From CAZQKE01 sp964593865 (GTDB lineage: Bacteria > Chloroflexota > Anaerolineae > JAAYZQ01), in contig CAZQKE010000011.1 of assembly GCA_964593865.1 (NCBI GenBank), positions 1 to 15,205 of the forward strand: a stretch of 15,205 nt of DNA, read 5' to 3'. Below, piece by piece: positions 6,294 to 13,451 of the stretch (its first letter is position 1; each line of letters opens with the position of its first letter). The notes beneath the pieces were generated by a model. It was not told where the DNA came from, did not search any database, and was given only the letters and a program-made list of their open reading frames with translations. The translations under genes were made by a program, and so were the position numbers.

Positions 6294-6344
6294 GAAACCG
6301 CCCGTTGTGTACCATCAAAAACGCAGGAACGGAGGGAAAAGACC

Positions 6345-6905
6345 ATGCGTAAACACACAACCATCGTTCTCGTCGCAATCCTGGCCGCCGCGCTCATCGC
6401 GCCGAGCGTGTTGGCCCAAGAGCCGTCGCCGACGGACACGGTGCAGAGCTACTACACCGCCCTGGGCGAGGCCGCCGCAAGCGGCGACCTGACCGCCCTG
6501 CTGGACCTTTTTGCCGACGACGCCACCATCACCGTCCCGGCCCTTTCGCCCGACCCGGTCGGCGGCAAGGAGGCCATCCAAACCACCATTGGCGGCATCC
6601 TGACCATGCTCCAGGGTTTGCAGATTGCCGTGGGCGATATAGCCGTCGAGGGCGATCAGGTGACCGTCACTTACACCGTCACCGTCGCCGGGATGGAGAA
6701 CCCCATCCCCGCCACCGACACCTTTGTCATCCAGGGGGGCAAGATCCAATCCCTCACCATTGACATCTCCGCCGAGGCCATGACCGCCATGCCCTCCCCC
6801 GCCGAACTGCCCCAGACCGGCGGCCCTGCCTTACCCCTGTTGCCCGGTTTGCTGGTCGCGGGTGGCGCGGTGTTCGTCGCCCTGGGTCGTCGTCTCGGTC
6901 GGTGA
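6345..6905 (+). CDS. Secreted NTF2/SnoaL-like protein with LPQTG sorting signal
   Basis: A 186-residue exported protein. Residues 1-24 form a signal peptide (cleavage likely after VLA, before QEP). Residues 29-145 fit an NTF2/SnoaL-like cone: DTVQSYYTALGEAAASGDL opening helix, LLDLFADDATITVP, then strands around VTVTYTVTVAG and DTFVIQGGKIQSLTI. The C-terminus is a sortase signal: LPQTG (155-159), a hydrophobic stretch (161-180) and basic tail RRLGR. It should therefore be anchored to the cell surface, or remain as a membrane-anchored protein if no sortase acts. Many members of this fold bind small hydrophobic molecules, but no catalytic residues can be assigned. ATG 6345 has GGAGGG at 6331-6336. 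It overlaps the operator-controlled leader only upstream and precedes the MMPL gene by 11 bases, so the two form one operon. Confidence 0.85.
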   Translation: MRKHTTIVLVAILAAALIAPSVLAQEPSPTDTVQSYYTALGEAAASGDLTALLDLFADDATITVPALSPDPVGGKEAIQTTIGGILTMLQGLQIAVGDIAVEGDQVTVTYTVTVAGMENPIPATDTFVIQGGKIQSLTIDISAEAMTAMPSPAELPQTGGPALPLLPGLLVAGGAVFVALGRRLGR

Positions 6906-6916
6906 GGGGAACGTCC

Positions 6917-9900
6917 ATGTTTGAAAAGATCGGCTCTTTCGCAGCAAAATTCCGCTATCCCATCGTCGCCGCCTGGATCGCGCTGGTCGTGATCGTTCTG
7001 CTGTTCGCGCCCGACCTGGCCGACGTGGTGACATCGGACCAGAGCAGCTACCTGCCTGCCGATGAAGCCAGCGTCATCGCCGCCGAGGTTGCGGCAGAGT
7101 ATTTCCCCGATCAGGCGTCGCCCTCCCAGGCCGTGCTCGTCATCCAGAGCACGAACGGCCCCGTGGCCCAAGGGGAAAACCTGGCCTATCTGGCCGACCT
7201 GACCGCCTGGTTGGAGGACGGTTTGCCGGATCAAGTGGTCGGTCTGGTCCTTTCACCCACCGATCCCGACCTGGCCGAGCGGCTCGTCAGCGACGACGGC
7301 CGGGTGGCCATGATCTTTGTCGGCCTGCTGGGGGCCGACGAGGACCCGGCGGTGCTGGCCGCCCTGGACGCCATGCGGGCCAAACTGGAAGAGGCCCCCG
7401 CCGGGCTGAAGGGTTATGTCACCGGCAGCGCGGCCATCGTCAACGATTACATGACCGGCGCCCTGGAAAGCGCGGATCGGACGACCATCATCACCATCTT
7501 TTTGGTGATCATCATCCTGCTCCTCATCTACCGCACCCCCGTCGCCCCCATCGTGCCCCTCATCACCATCGGCGTCGCCCTCCTCGTCACGCGGGGCGTG
7601 GTCGCCTGGCTGGGGCAGATGGGCATGGTCGTTTCCAGCATCACCGATGTCTTTTTGGTCGTCCTCCTCTTTGGGGCCGGGACCGACTATTGCCTCTTTC
7701 TGGTCAGCCGCTTCCGCGAATACACCGCCGACGACCTGCCCGGCCCGGAGAGCGCACGGCGCACCGTGGGCCGCGTGGGGGAGACCATCACCAGCAGCGC
7801 GGGGACGGTCATCGTCGGCATGATGGCCCTTTCCTTCGCCGATATGAAACTCTTTGCCAGCACCGGCCCCAGCCTGGCCCTGGGCGTGGGCATCGCCCTC
7901 ATCGCCGGGCTGACCCTGACCCCGGCCCTGTTGGCCATCCTGGGCAAATGGGCCTTTTGGCCGGGCGGCGCCCACCACGCCAAGCACGGCGGCTGGTGGG
8001 GCAAGCTGGCCCATTGGGTGACGGCCCGCCCCTGGGTTCCCCTGATCCTGGGCCTGCTGATCCTCGTGCCCCTGACCCTCTACGGCCGGGGAGCGACCCG
8101 CAGCTTTGACCTTCTTTCCGACCTGCCCGACGACGTACCCTCCAAAGCCGGGTTCAACCTGCTTTCCGAAAAGTTCGGCGCGGGCGAAATGCAGCCCCTG
8201 GACGTGATCATCACCGACATCCCCGACCCCCGCAGCCCGGAGGGCATGGCCCACGTGGACGAGATCACCCAACGTCTGCTGGCCGTGGAGGGCGTCGCCG
8301 ACGTGCGGAGCCTGACCCTGCCCGCCGGGCAGGACGAGCCGGAGTTGGCCGAGATGCTGCGCGTGGAGGAGCAGTTGCGCCTCATGGCCGGGCAGGTGGA
8401 GGAGGCCCGCGCCCGCTTGGACGATCCGGCGGCCCTGGCCGATGCGGCGGACGACGCCGGGGGCTTTGATCTGCTGCGCCGCTACCTGGACGACCTGGCC
8501 GCCGCCTTCCCCGACCTGGCCGACGATGCAAACTACCGGGCCGCCGTCGCCGCCCTGGACGACCTGGAAGGGGCGATGGCCGAGGGGCAGGAGCGGCTCC
8601 TGGTCCACAACCAGTTGGCCGAAGCCGCCCAGGGCGTCGCCCAGGGGCTGGACCTGGAGGCGCAGGCCCCCTCCGCCGAGGCGTTGGATGAAGCCGCCGC
8701 CGGGTTCGCCGCCCTGCGCGGCTACCTGACCGGCCTGGCCGAGGCCCAACCCACCGTGTCCGAGATGGAGGGCTACACGGCGGCCCTGGACGCCCTGGAC
8801 CGCCTGGAAGCGACCCTGGCCGAAATCCAGGACGCTTTGCTGGTCTCCACCCAACTGGACCTGCTGGCCCAGGGGCTGAACCGGGCAGCCGCCCTCTTGC
8901 AGGACCCGGCGGCGTTGGAGGAGATGGCCGCCTCCCCCGACCAGACGGCCCTGCTCGGCAGCCTGGACGCCTACTTGCAGGAACTGACCGCCGCCTATCC
9001 CGCCCTGGCCGGGGACGCCCACTACCGGGCCGCCGTCGAGCACCTGGACGCCGTCAACGCCGCCGTGGATGAGCTGGCCCAGGCTGCGCTGGTCGGCAAC
9101 CAGTTGGCCCTCATCGCCCAGGGGATGGACGACACCCTCCGGGCGTTGGAGGAAAACCCCCTGGCCCTGTTGCCCCAGCCCGGCGAGCCGGACGCCGCCG
9201 AGCAGATGTCCGCCCTGGCCGCCTATCTGGAGGAGATGGGCGCGGCCTATCCCTCCCTGGCCGCCACGGAGGACTATCAGACGGCCATGACCACCCTGCA
9301 CGAAATGGCCCAGGGCATGGAGACCCTGGACCTGGCCCACGTCAACGAAATCATCGCCGCGACCAAAGAATCGCTGACCGTCCTGAGCGACGCCTTCCAC
9401 GGCCTTTCGGCCACCGCCGCCGAGACCCTGCCCGACGCCACCTTCACCCCGGAGGAGCTGCCGCCTTCCCTGGCGGCCATGGCCCCCGACCTGACCCCCA
9501 TCGCCCAAGAGACCGCCGCTGCCGGGGAGGAATTCGCAGCCCTGGCCGAGACCGTCCGCCGGGAGATGCCGGAGGCGATCTTGATCCCCGAAACCGAACT
9601 GCCCGCCGCCGACGCGACCGACCCCCTGCCCGCCCTGGAGGCCGCCGCCGACGACCTGGCCGCCGCCCTGGACCGGTTGGCCTCCACCGCCGCCGAGGAA
9701 ATCCCCGACGCCGCCTACATCCCCGAAAGCGACCTGTTGGCCGGCGAGATGGACGCCGCCCTCGATTCGCTCCGCGCCGACCTGGACGCCTTCCATGCGG
9801 CCCTGATGGGCCTGGCCGACGGGTTCGCAGCGCGGGCCGACGGCTTTTTCATCCCGGAGGCGTTGGCCGCCCAGGCCGGGGAGGACCTGACCCCTCTGCT

Positions 9901-10603
9901 GGATACCTACAGCACCGCCGACGGCCGGGCCGCCCGTTTGCAAGTGGTCCTGGCCGATGACCCCTTTAGCCGGGAGGCCATGAACACGGTGGAAACGCTG
10001 CGCGAGGAGGTGCGCCACGCCAGCGCGGGCTATGTCAGCGGCAGCACCGCCACCAACCTGGACCTGCGGGAGGTGATGGACCGGGACTTTGTGCGGATCG
10101 TGGCCCTGGTCATCGGCGGCATCTTTATCGTCCTGATCCTGCTGCTGCGCAGCCTGGTGGCCCCGATCTACATGATGCTCACCATTTTGCTCAGCTACGG
10201 CGCGACCATGGGCCTTGCCCGCCTGGTGTTTGAGGGCATCTACGGCCGGCAGATCACTTGGTTCATGCCCTTCCTGCTGTTCGTCGTCCTGGTGGCCCTG
10301 GGGATGGATTACAACATCTTTCTCATGGGCCGCGTCAAGGAGGAAGTGGCAACCCACGATACGCGGACCGGCATTGAGCGGGCGGTGGAGCGCACCGGCG
10401 GCATCATCACCTCGGCGGGCATCATCATGGCCGGGACCTTTGCCGCCATGATGTCCTCTTCCCTGATGGGCCTGGTGCAGATCGCCTTTGCCGTGACCGT
10501 CGGCGTCTTGCTGGATACCTTTGTCATCCGCACGACGCTGATGCCCGCCATCGCCACCCTGCTGGGCCGCTGGAACTGGTGGCCGGGCAAAGGGCCGCAC
10601 TGA
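6917..10603 (+). CDS. MMPL/RND-family transporter with a very large repeat-bearing external loop
   Basis: A 1228-residue membrane protein with two MMPL halves. Membrane spans are visible near 15-31, 189-205, 209-230, 243-263, 292-310, 317-343 and 372-390, then 1057-1078, 1082-1100, 1116-1137, 1162-1180 and 1185-1208. The paired GTDY (255-258) and MDY (1130-1132) motifs in the fourth span of each half carry the Asp-Tyr proton-relay residues of MmpL proteins. The first external domain (about 35-185) is of ordinary size. The second (391-1056) is about 660 residues, against a few hundred in common MmpL proteins, and holds four 80-residue helical repeats and four 45-residue repeats. It likely exports a lipid or hydrophobic compound using the proton gradient; cargo unknown. 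ATG 6917 has GAGGGG at 6904-6909; the GTG at 6902 lacks one. The upstream TetR-type operators suggest ligand-induced expression. Confidence 0.9.
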   Translation: MFEKIGSFAAKFRYPIVAAWIALVVIVLLFAPDLADVVTSDQSSYLPADEASVIAAEVAAEYFPDQASPSQAVLVIQSTNGPVAQGENLAYLADLTAWLEDGLPDQVVGLVLSPTDPDLAERLVSDDGRVAMIFVGLLGADEDPAVLAALDAMRAKLEEAPAGLKGYVTGSAAIVNDYMTGALESADRTTIITIFLVIIILLLIYRTPVAPIVPLITIGVALLVTRGVVAWLGQMGMVVSSITDVFLVVLLFGAGTDYCLFLVSRFREYTADDLPGPESARRTVGRVGETITSSAGTVIVGMMALSFADMKLFASTGPSLALGVGIALIAGLTLTPALLAILGKWAFWPGGAHHAKHGGWWGKLAHWVTARPWVPLILGLLILVPLTLYGRGATRSFDLLSDLPDDVPSKAGFNLLSEKFGAGEMQPLDVIITDIPDPRSPEGMAHVDEITQRLLAVEGVADVRSLTLPAGQDEPELAEMLRVEEQLRLMAGQVEEARARLDDPAALADAADDAGGFDLLRRYLDDLAAAFPDLADDANYRAAVAALDDLEGAMAEGQERLLVHNQLAEAAQGVAQGLDLEAQAPSAEALDEAAAGFAALRGYLTGLAEAQPTVSEMEGYTAALDALDRLEATLAEIQDALLVSTQLDLLAQGLNRAAALLQDPAALEEMAASPDQTALLGSLDAYLQELTAAYPALAGDAHYRAAVEHLDAVNAAVDELAQAALVGNQLALIAQGMDDTLRALEENPLALLPQPGEPDAAEQMSALAAYLEEMGAAYPSLAATEDYQTAMTTLHEMAQGMETLDLAHVNEIIAATKESLTVLSDAFHGLSATAAETLPDATFTPEELPPSLAAMAPDLTPIAQETAAAGEEFAALAETVRREMPEAILIPETELPAADATDPLPALEAAADDLAAALDRLASTAAEEIPDAAYIPESDLLAGEMDAALDSLRADLDAFHAALMGLADGFAARADGFFIPEALAAQAGEDLTPLLDTYSTADGRAARLQVVLADDPFSREAMNTVETLREEVRHASAGYVSGSTATNLDLREVMDRDFVRIVALVIGGIFIVLILLLRSLVAPIYMMLTILLSYGATMGLARLVFEGIYGRQITWFMPFLLFVVLVALGMDYNIFLMGRVKEEVATHDTRTGIERAVERTGGIITSAGIIMAGTFAAMMSSSLMGLVQIAFAVTVGVLLDTFVIRTTLMPAIATLLGRWNWWPGKGPH
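8468..9346 (+). repeat. Four tandem ~80-residue helical repeats inside the MMPL protein
   Basis: Protein-level repeats of about 240-252 bases. Anchor motifs are YLDDLAAAFPDLADDANYRAA (residue 523), YLTGLAEAQPTVSEMEGYTAA (603), YLQELTAAYPALAGDAHYRAA (686) and YLEEMGAAYPSLAATEDYQTA (770), spaced 80, 83 and 84 residues. Units 1-3 share a second anchor, LLVxxQLxxxAQG (561, 641, 724), missing from unit 4. Units are diverged, so this is old duplication and not a recent DNA repeat. Confidence 0.8.
9422..9871 (+). repeat. Four ~45-residue repeats ending in a P-[DE]-A-x(3)-P-E motif inside the MMPL protein
   Basis: Motifs are ETLPDATFTPEELP (residue 836), REMPEAILIPETELPA (882), EEIPDAAYIPESDL (927) and ARADGFFIPEALAA (972). 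The Pro-Glu pairs fall at 845, 891, 936 and 980, spacing 46, 45 and 44. Alanine-rich helices such as ETAAAGEEFAALAETV and ADDLAAALDRLAS lie between them, consistent with repeated helix-turn units after the first repeat block. Confidence 0.7.
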
Positions 10604-10652
10604 CCTTCCCCAAAACCGTGCGCCCGCGGGAGGGCGTGTCCTTCACCAACAG

Positions 10653-10680
10653 CCCCTCTGCCTTCGCAAAGGCAGAGGGG
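10653..10680. terminator. Hairpin between convergent genes, probable bidirectional terminator
   Basis: CCCCTCTGCCTT (10653-10664) pairs perfectly with AAGGCAGAGGGG (10669-10680) around a CGCA loop, 12 base pairs. It lies between the MMPL stop and the M1 peptidase stop. Neither side has a clean T run (CAACTTTG on the plus side), so termination may be weak or factor-assisted. Confidence 0.6.
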
Positions 10681-10711
10681 CAACTTTGTGATGCCCGGTG
10701 AACCGTGCCGC

Positions 10712-12154
10712 TCATTGCGAGCTCAAGATCCAGTGGTTGTAAAGGGCGTCTAGGTCCTGACCGGAAACCTCTTCGGCCACGGCCAAAAAATCATCAGGGG
10801 TGGCGATCTTCCAACGGTAACGGTCCACATAGGTCCGCAGGACGGCCTTGAAGGTCTCATCGCCCAGCTCCTCATGGAGGGCGTGGAAAAAGAGGGCGGC
10901 TTTGGCGTAAACGATGACCTCGTAATTCCAGCTAAACGCAGCCGCCGGTTGGTTGACGACGGCGTCATAGTTGTTCTCCACGGCGACCTGGTAAGGAACC
11001 AGCCAGCGTTGGTTGATCAGGGTGTTCTTTTTGGCTTCCCCCAACGCTTCCTGATAATAGATGGCCATGGAGTACTCGGCCAGCCCCTCATCCAGCCAGG
11101 GGGTGTTGATCTGGTCGTTGCCCACCTGGGCATACCACCACTGGTGGGCGACCTCGTGGACGACGCGGTCTTCCAGCTCATCCCGGTTCTGCCGATAGAG
11201 GTTCAGGCCGATGAGGTTCAGACCGGGGAACTCCATGCCGTAGTGGAGCAAAGGGGCCTCGGCGACGTTCATCTCAGGGTACGGATAGGGACCGAAGCTG
11301 TCCACATAGGCCCGCAGGGCGGCTGCGGCAATGGTCAAGGCCGCTTCACCCGCTGCTTCGTCGCCGGCCAAATAGTAGGAGCGCAGGAGGATGTCATAGG
11401 CCGTTGTCTCGGCGATGCGATAGTCGCCGCCGGCCAGGAAGGCGAACTCGCGCAGCGGCCCGCCGTTGATCTGATATGTGCGTTGTCCTTGCGCCTCCAC
11501 CCGGCCGACGATGGGACCGGTCGTCACAACGGTCAGGCTGGCGGGCAAGGTCAAGGTTACGTCGTACATGGCCGCTTCGGCAAAGACGGGATCGCCGTGG
11601 GGCGGAGCGATATCCTCATGCCATCGCGTACCGTCATGGACCGCCAGCAAAGGGTAGGCATCGGGCACGCTCCAGATGCCCTGGCTGATGCCGAACAGAA
11701 CATAGCCTTCCTCTTTGGCGGGGATCTCCACCGTGAAGCGCAAGTCCAGGGTGGCGGCTCTTTCCGGGGGAAGGGGGGCGGGCAAGGCGACGGCCAGGGC
11801 CGTGTCTTCGGCCCGCAGGGTGGCACGGGCCGGTTTCCCGTCAAGCAGTACCTGGGAGACGTCCATCCACCCGCCGTGCTGGGGCAGGTTGGGGTAGAGA
11901 CGCAAGACGATCTCATCCAGGGCAACGCCGGTATGGTTGGGGAAAACGATCTGTTCCTGCCCGTCGACCTTTTTGGCCGCCGAATCCAGGTGCAGGGTCA
12001 GGCGGTAGAGGGGCATGGGCGGGACGGCCTCGGCAGTGGCCGTCGCTGCCGGTGTGGGGGATGGAGGCGGTGTCTCCTCTACCGGGCGACAAGCAATGAG
12101 CAAGACCAACGCCGCCATCCCCAAAGCGATCCGCTGCCAGATTGTGCCCTTCAT
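10712..12154 (-). CDS. M1-family zinc metallopeptidase, lipoprotein
   Basis: A 480-residue exported peptidase. The signal ends in a lipobox (LIAC, Cys22) followed by a Pro/Thr-rich spacer (25-46), so it is tethered outside the membrane. Residues 47-245 form the N-terminal beta-sandwich of M1 enzymes. The catalytic domain has HEVAH (333-337, zinc ligands His333 and His337, catalytic Glu334) and the third zinc ligand Glu356 in WLDEGLAEY. The substrate-binding GxMEN motif appears as HYGMEFPG (304-311), where Phe replaces the usual Asn, as in other bacterial M1-like proteins. Tyr416 may be the transition-state tyrosine. The protein lacks the large C-terminal helical domain of classical aminopeptidase N. 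ATG 12154 is chosen for the signal peptide; a longer frame to 12289 overlaps the upstream gene. It lies 44 bases after the other lipoprotein. Confidence 0.88.
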   Translation of the reverse strand: MKGTIWQRIALGMAALVLLIACRPVEETPPPSPTPAATATAEAVPPMPLYRLTLHLDSAAKKVDGQEQIVFPNHTGVALDEIVLRLYPNLPQHGGWMDVSQVLLDGKPARATLRAEDTALAVALPAPLPPERAATLDLRFTVEIPAKEEGYVLFGISQGIWSVPDAYPLLAVHDGTRWHEDIAPPHGDPVFAEAAMYDVTLTLPASLTVVTTGPIVGRVEAQGQRTYQINGGPLREFAFLAGGDYRIAETTAYDILLRSYYLAGDEAAGEAALTIAAAALRAYVDSFGPYPYPEMNVAEAPLLHYGMEFPGLNLIGLNLYRQNRDELEDRVVHEVAHQWWYAQVGNDQINTPWLDEGLAEYSMAIYYQEALGEAKKNTLINQRWLVPYQVAVENNYDAVVNQPAAAFSWNYEVIVYAKAALFFHALHEELGDETFKAVLRTYVDRYRWKIATPDDFLAVAEEVSGQDLDALYNHWILSSQ

Positions 12155-12198
12155 CGATAAACAGCTCCGGTAGGGATGCTTCGCCGGGACCGGTCGGC

Positions 12199-12942
12199 CT
12201 ACGGCCCGACAATGTCCACTTCCGTCACGCGGTTGACGTTGCAATCCTCCGTTTTGGTCACTTCCAAGATGTTTGACAGCTTCCGGCACTCCCTGGCCGT
12301 GTACAGACCGTTGATCTGGGGACAGGTCTCTATCTTGACCACGGCGACGAAATAGTGGTCGGGCGGCACGTTGTTCAGCGTGACCTCAAATTTGCCGTCA
12401 TCCTGGGAGATGGCAACGGCTCCATCCCAGGTACGCGACCACACGCCGACGGCCACGCCGCCGTAAGGGGAGCCGTTGGCATGGCGGACATGCCCTGTCA
12501 CCCCGGAATAGCCGCCGCAGTGGGGGTAGCCGCGCACGATGGAGGCGGAAAAAGGCGGTGGCGGGGTGTTGGTCGGTTTGGGAACGGGCGTCTTCGTCGG
12601 ACGCCGGGTGGGACGGCGGGTCGGCTTGGCCGTGTTGGTGGGTGTCGGTGAAGGCGGTGGGGTGTTGGTAACGGTCGGTGTTGGGGTGGAGGTGGGTGTG
12701 TCGCTGGGAACGGGAGTAGGTGTGGGGGGCGAGGTGGGTGTAGCGGTGTTGGTGGGCCTCGGGGTGGCCGAAGGAATCGGTGTGGCCGTCGCCGTAACGG
12801 TGGCGGTAAAAGTAGGTTTGAGCGTGCGGGTCGGAGTCGCCGTGACCCGCGCTTCGCGCCGGGGCAGCAGGTCTGTAAGGGAACAGGCGACCAGTGTCCC
12901 GCTCAAAAGGATTGCGAACAAGACGATCAACCGAGATTTCAT
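12199..12942 (-). CDS. Lipoprotein with long Thr/Pro linker and C-terminal Ig-like domain
   Basis: A 247-residue surface lipoprotein: signal peptide with lipobox LVAC (Cys20), a Thr/Pro-rich stalk from about residue 34 to 130, then a folded domain of about 115 residues. The stalk contains a basic patch (KPTRRPTRRPTK, about 106-117). The end domain has GVTGHVRHANGSPYGGVAV, DDGKFEVTLNNVPPDHYFVAVV and four cysteines. This fits a carboxypeptidase-regulatory-like or Cna-B-type beta sandwich. No enzyme motif is seen; a binding or wall-spanning role is inferred. The start is ATG 12942, with AGGGGG (12953-12948) at a good spacing; ATG 12945 directly before it is too close. It is the first gene of an operon with the M1 peptidase. 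Such stalks are typical of Anaerolineae surface proteins. Confidence 0.82.
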   Translation of the reverse strand: MKSRLIVLFAILLSGTLVACSLTDLLPRREARVTATPTRTLKPTFTATVTATATPIPSATPRPTNTATPTSPPTPTPVPSDTPTSTPTPTVTNTPPPSPTPTNTAKPTRRPTRRPTKTPVPKPTNTPPPPFSASIVRGYPHCGGYSGVTGHVRHANGSPYGGVAVGVWSRTWDGAVAISQDDGKFEVTLNNVPPDHYFVAVVKIETCPQINGLYTARECRKLSNILEVTKTEDCNVNRVTEVDIVGP

Positions 12943-12960
12943 CATATCCCCCTGTGTGTG

Positions 12961-12994
12961 CCGGACCTCATTCCCCCACCCCCAACGGGTCCGG
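12961..12994 (-). promoter_or_regulatory. Inverted repeat at the predicted 5' end of the lipoprotein-peptidase mRNA
   Basis: CCGGACC (12961-12967) and GGTCCGG (12988-12994) are perfect complements separated by 20 nt. The predicted transcription start (about 12995) is at the edge of this repeat, so the mRNA would begin with a hairpin just before its ribosome binding site. It could stabilise the message or be an operator. Confidence 0.4.
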
Positions 12995-13001
12995 TTTAGG
13001 C

Positions 13002-13030
13002 ATTATAGCCTGTTTGGGACGTTTTGGCAA
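13002..13030 (-). promoter_or_regulatory. Promoter of the lipoprotein-M1 peptidase operon
   Basis: On the minus strand TTGCCA (13030-13025, 5 of 6) and TATAAT (13007-13002, perfect) are 17 bp apart. Transcription would start near 12995, about 53 nt before the ATG at 12942. Confidence 0.75.
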
Positions 13031-13104
13031 AGGTGGAAAAGGTGTTTCGCCGTTGCGCCTTGACCGGATTCAGGAGGCAGATGTGTTTTCGTTCCGATGT
13101 CGGC

Positions 13105-13185
13105 TTTACCGCGGAAACGGCGAGGCGCGGGGAGAAACCGTGTAAAACCCACCGTTCCTCGGCGAACTCCACCTCTGCGGTGCGG
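13105..13185. repeat. Intergenic GC-rich element with two inverted homologous arms
   Basis: The left arm starts TTTACCGCGGAAACGGCG (13105). The right arm, read on the minus strand, starts ACCGCAGAGGTGGAGTTCG (from about 13177). Both fit ACCGCrGA...GAG..CGCnGrGGA. The same pattern occurs once between sucC and sucD. Pairing of the arms is imperfect, so homology is clearer than a stable stem. It fills much of the gap between the divergent operons; no gene is seen in it. Confidence 0.5.
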
Positions 13186-13227
13186 AATTTTGAAATGCGC
13201 CTGCTTTGACCAAACTCACCTTCAGGC

Positions 13228-13256
13228 TTGCCTGCTCTGCCGCGCCGTGATATAAT
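13228..13256 (+). promoter_or_regulatory. sucCD promoter (extended -10)
   Basis: TTGCCT (13228-13233, 4 of 6) and a perfect TATAAT (13251-13256) are 17 bp apart, and TGA just before the -10 makes it an extended -10. Transcription would start near 13263, leaving a leader of about 190 nt before sucC. Confidence 0.75.
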
Positions 13257-13297
13257 GTAGCCCACTCTGAAAGGCTCGCAAAGAGGCGGACGATCCG

Positions 13298-13363
13298 ATG
13301 GAAGACCGGGCGGGACAGGATAACGCTGTTCTTCCGCAGAAACGAAGCGTGGATTTACCGTGA
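13298..13363 (+). CDS. Possible 21-residue leader peptide in the sucC leader
   Basis: ATG 13298 to TGA 13361-13363 reads MEDRAGQDNAVLPQKRSVDLP. A purine-rich GAGGCGGA (13283-13290) lies 7 bases upstream. The stop codon coincides with the first base of a hairpin (13363-13415). No family is recognised; a chance frame is possible. Confidence 0.25.
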   Translation: MEDRAGQDNAVLPQKRSVDLP

Positions 13364-13415
13364 AAGCCAGCCATGCCGACCGACCCCAGGGGGGCCGGAG
13401 AGCGTGTCTGGCTTT
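13363..13415 (+). promoter_or_regulatory. Two-tier hairpin in the sucC 5' leader
   Basis: The basal stem pairs AAAGCCAG (13363-13370) with CTGGCTTT (13408-13415), 8 perfect pairs. An apical stem pairs CCGACCCC (13380-13387) with GGGGCCGG (13391-13398) with one A-C mismatch and an AGG loop. No T run follows, so it is not a terminator. It matches no riboswitch class I know. Confidence 0.4.
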
Positions 13416-13451
13416 GTGCTATCTGTAGGGAAAACGCAGGGGGAGGGAAAA

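Noticed and set aside
5921..6439. A 172-codon version of ttuB
   Set aside because: The extra N-terminal residues run through the operators and promoters and resemble no beta-grasp protein; the ATG at 6112 has a ribosome binding site.
7253..10600. Very long antisense open frame (1115 codons) opposite the MMPL gene
   Set aside because: Its Gly/Gln/His-rich sequence is the reverse reading of the Ala/Asp/Leu-rich repeats. The sense strand has membrane spans and conserved MMPL motifs.
12550..12850. Tandem DNA repeat or CRISPR-like array in the GTGTTGGTGGG-rich stretch
   Set aside because: It is the irregular coding sequence of the Thr/Pro-rich stalk on the minus strand, without regular units or spacers.
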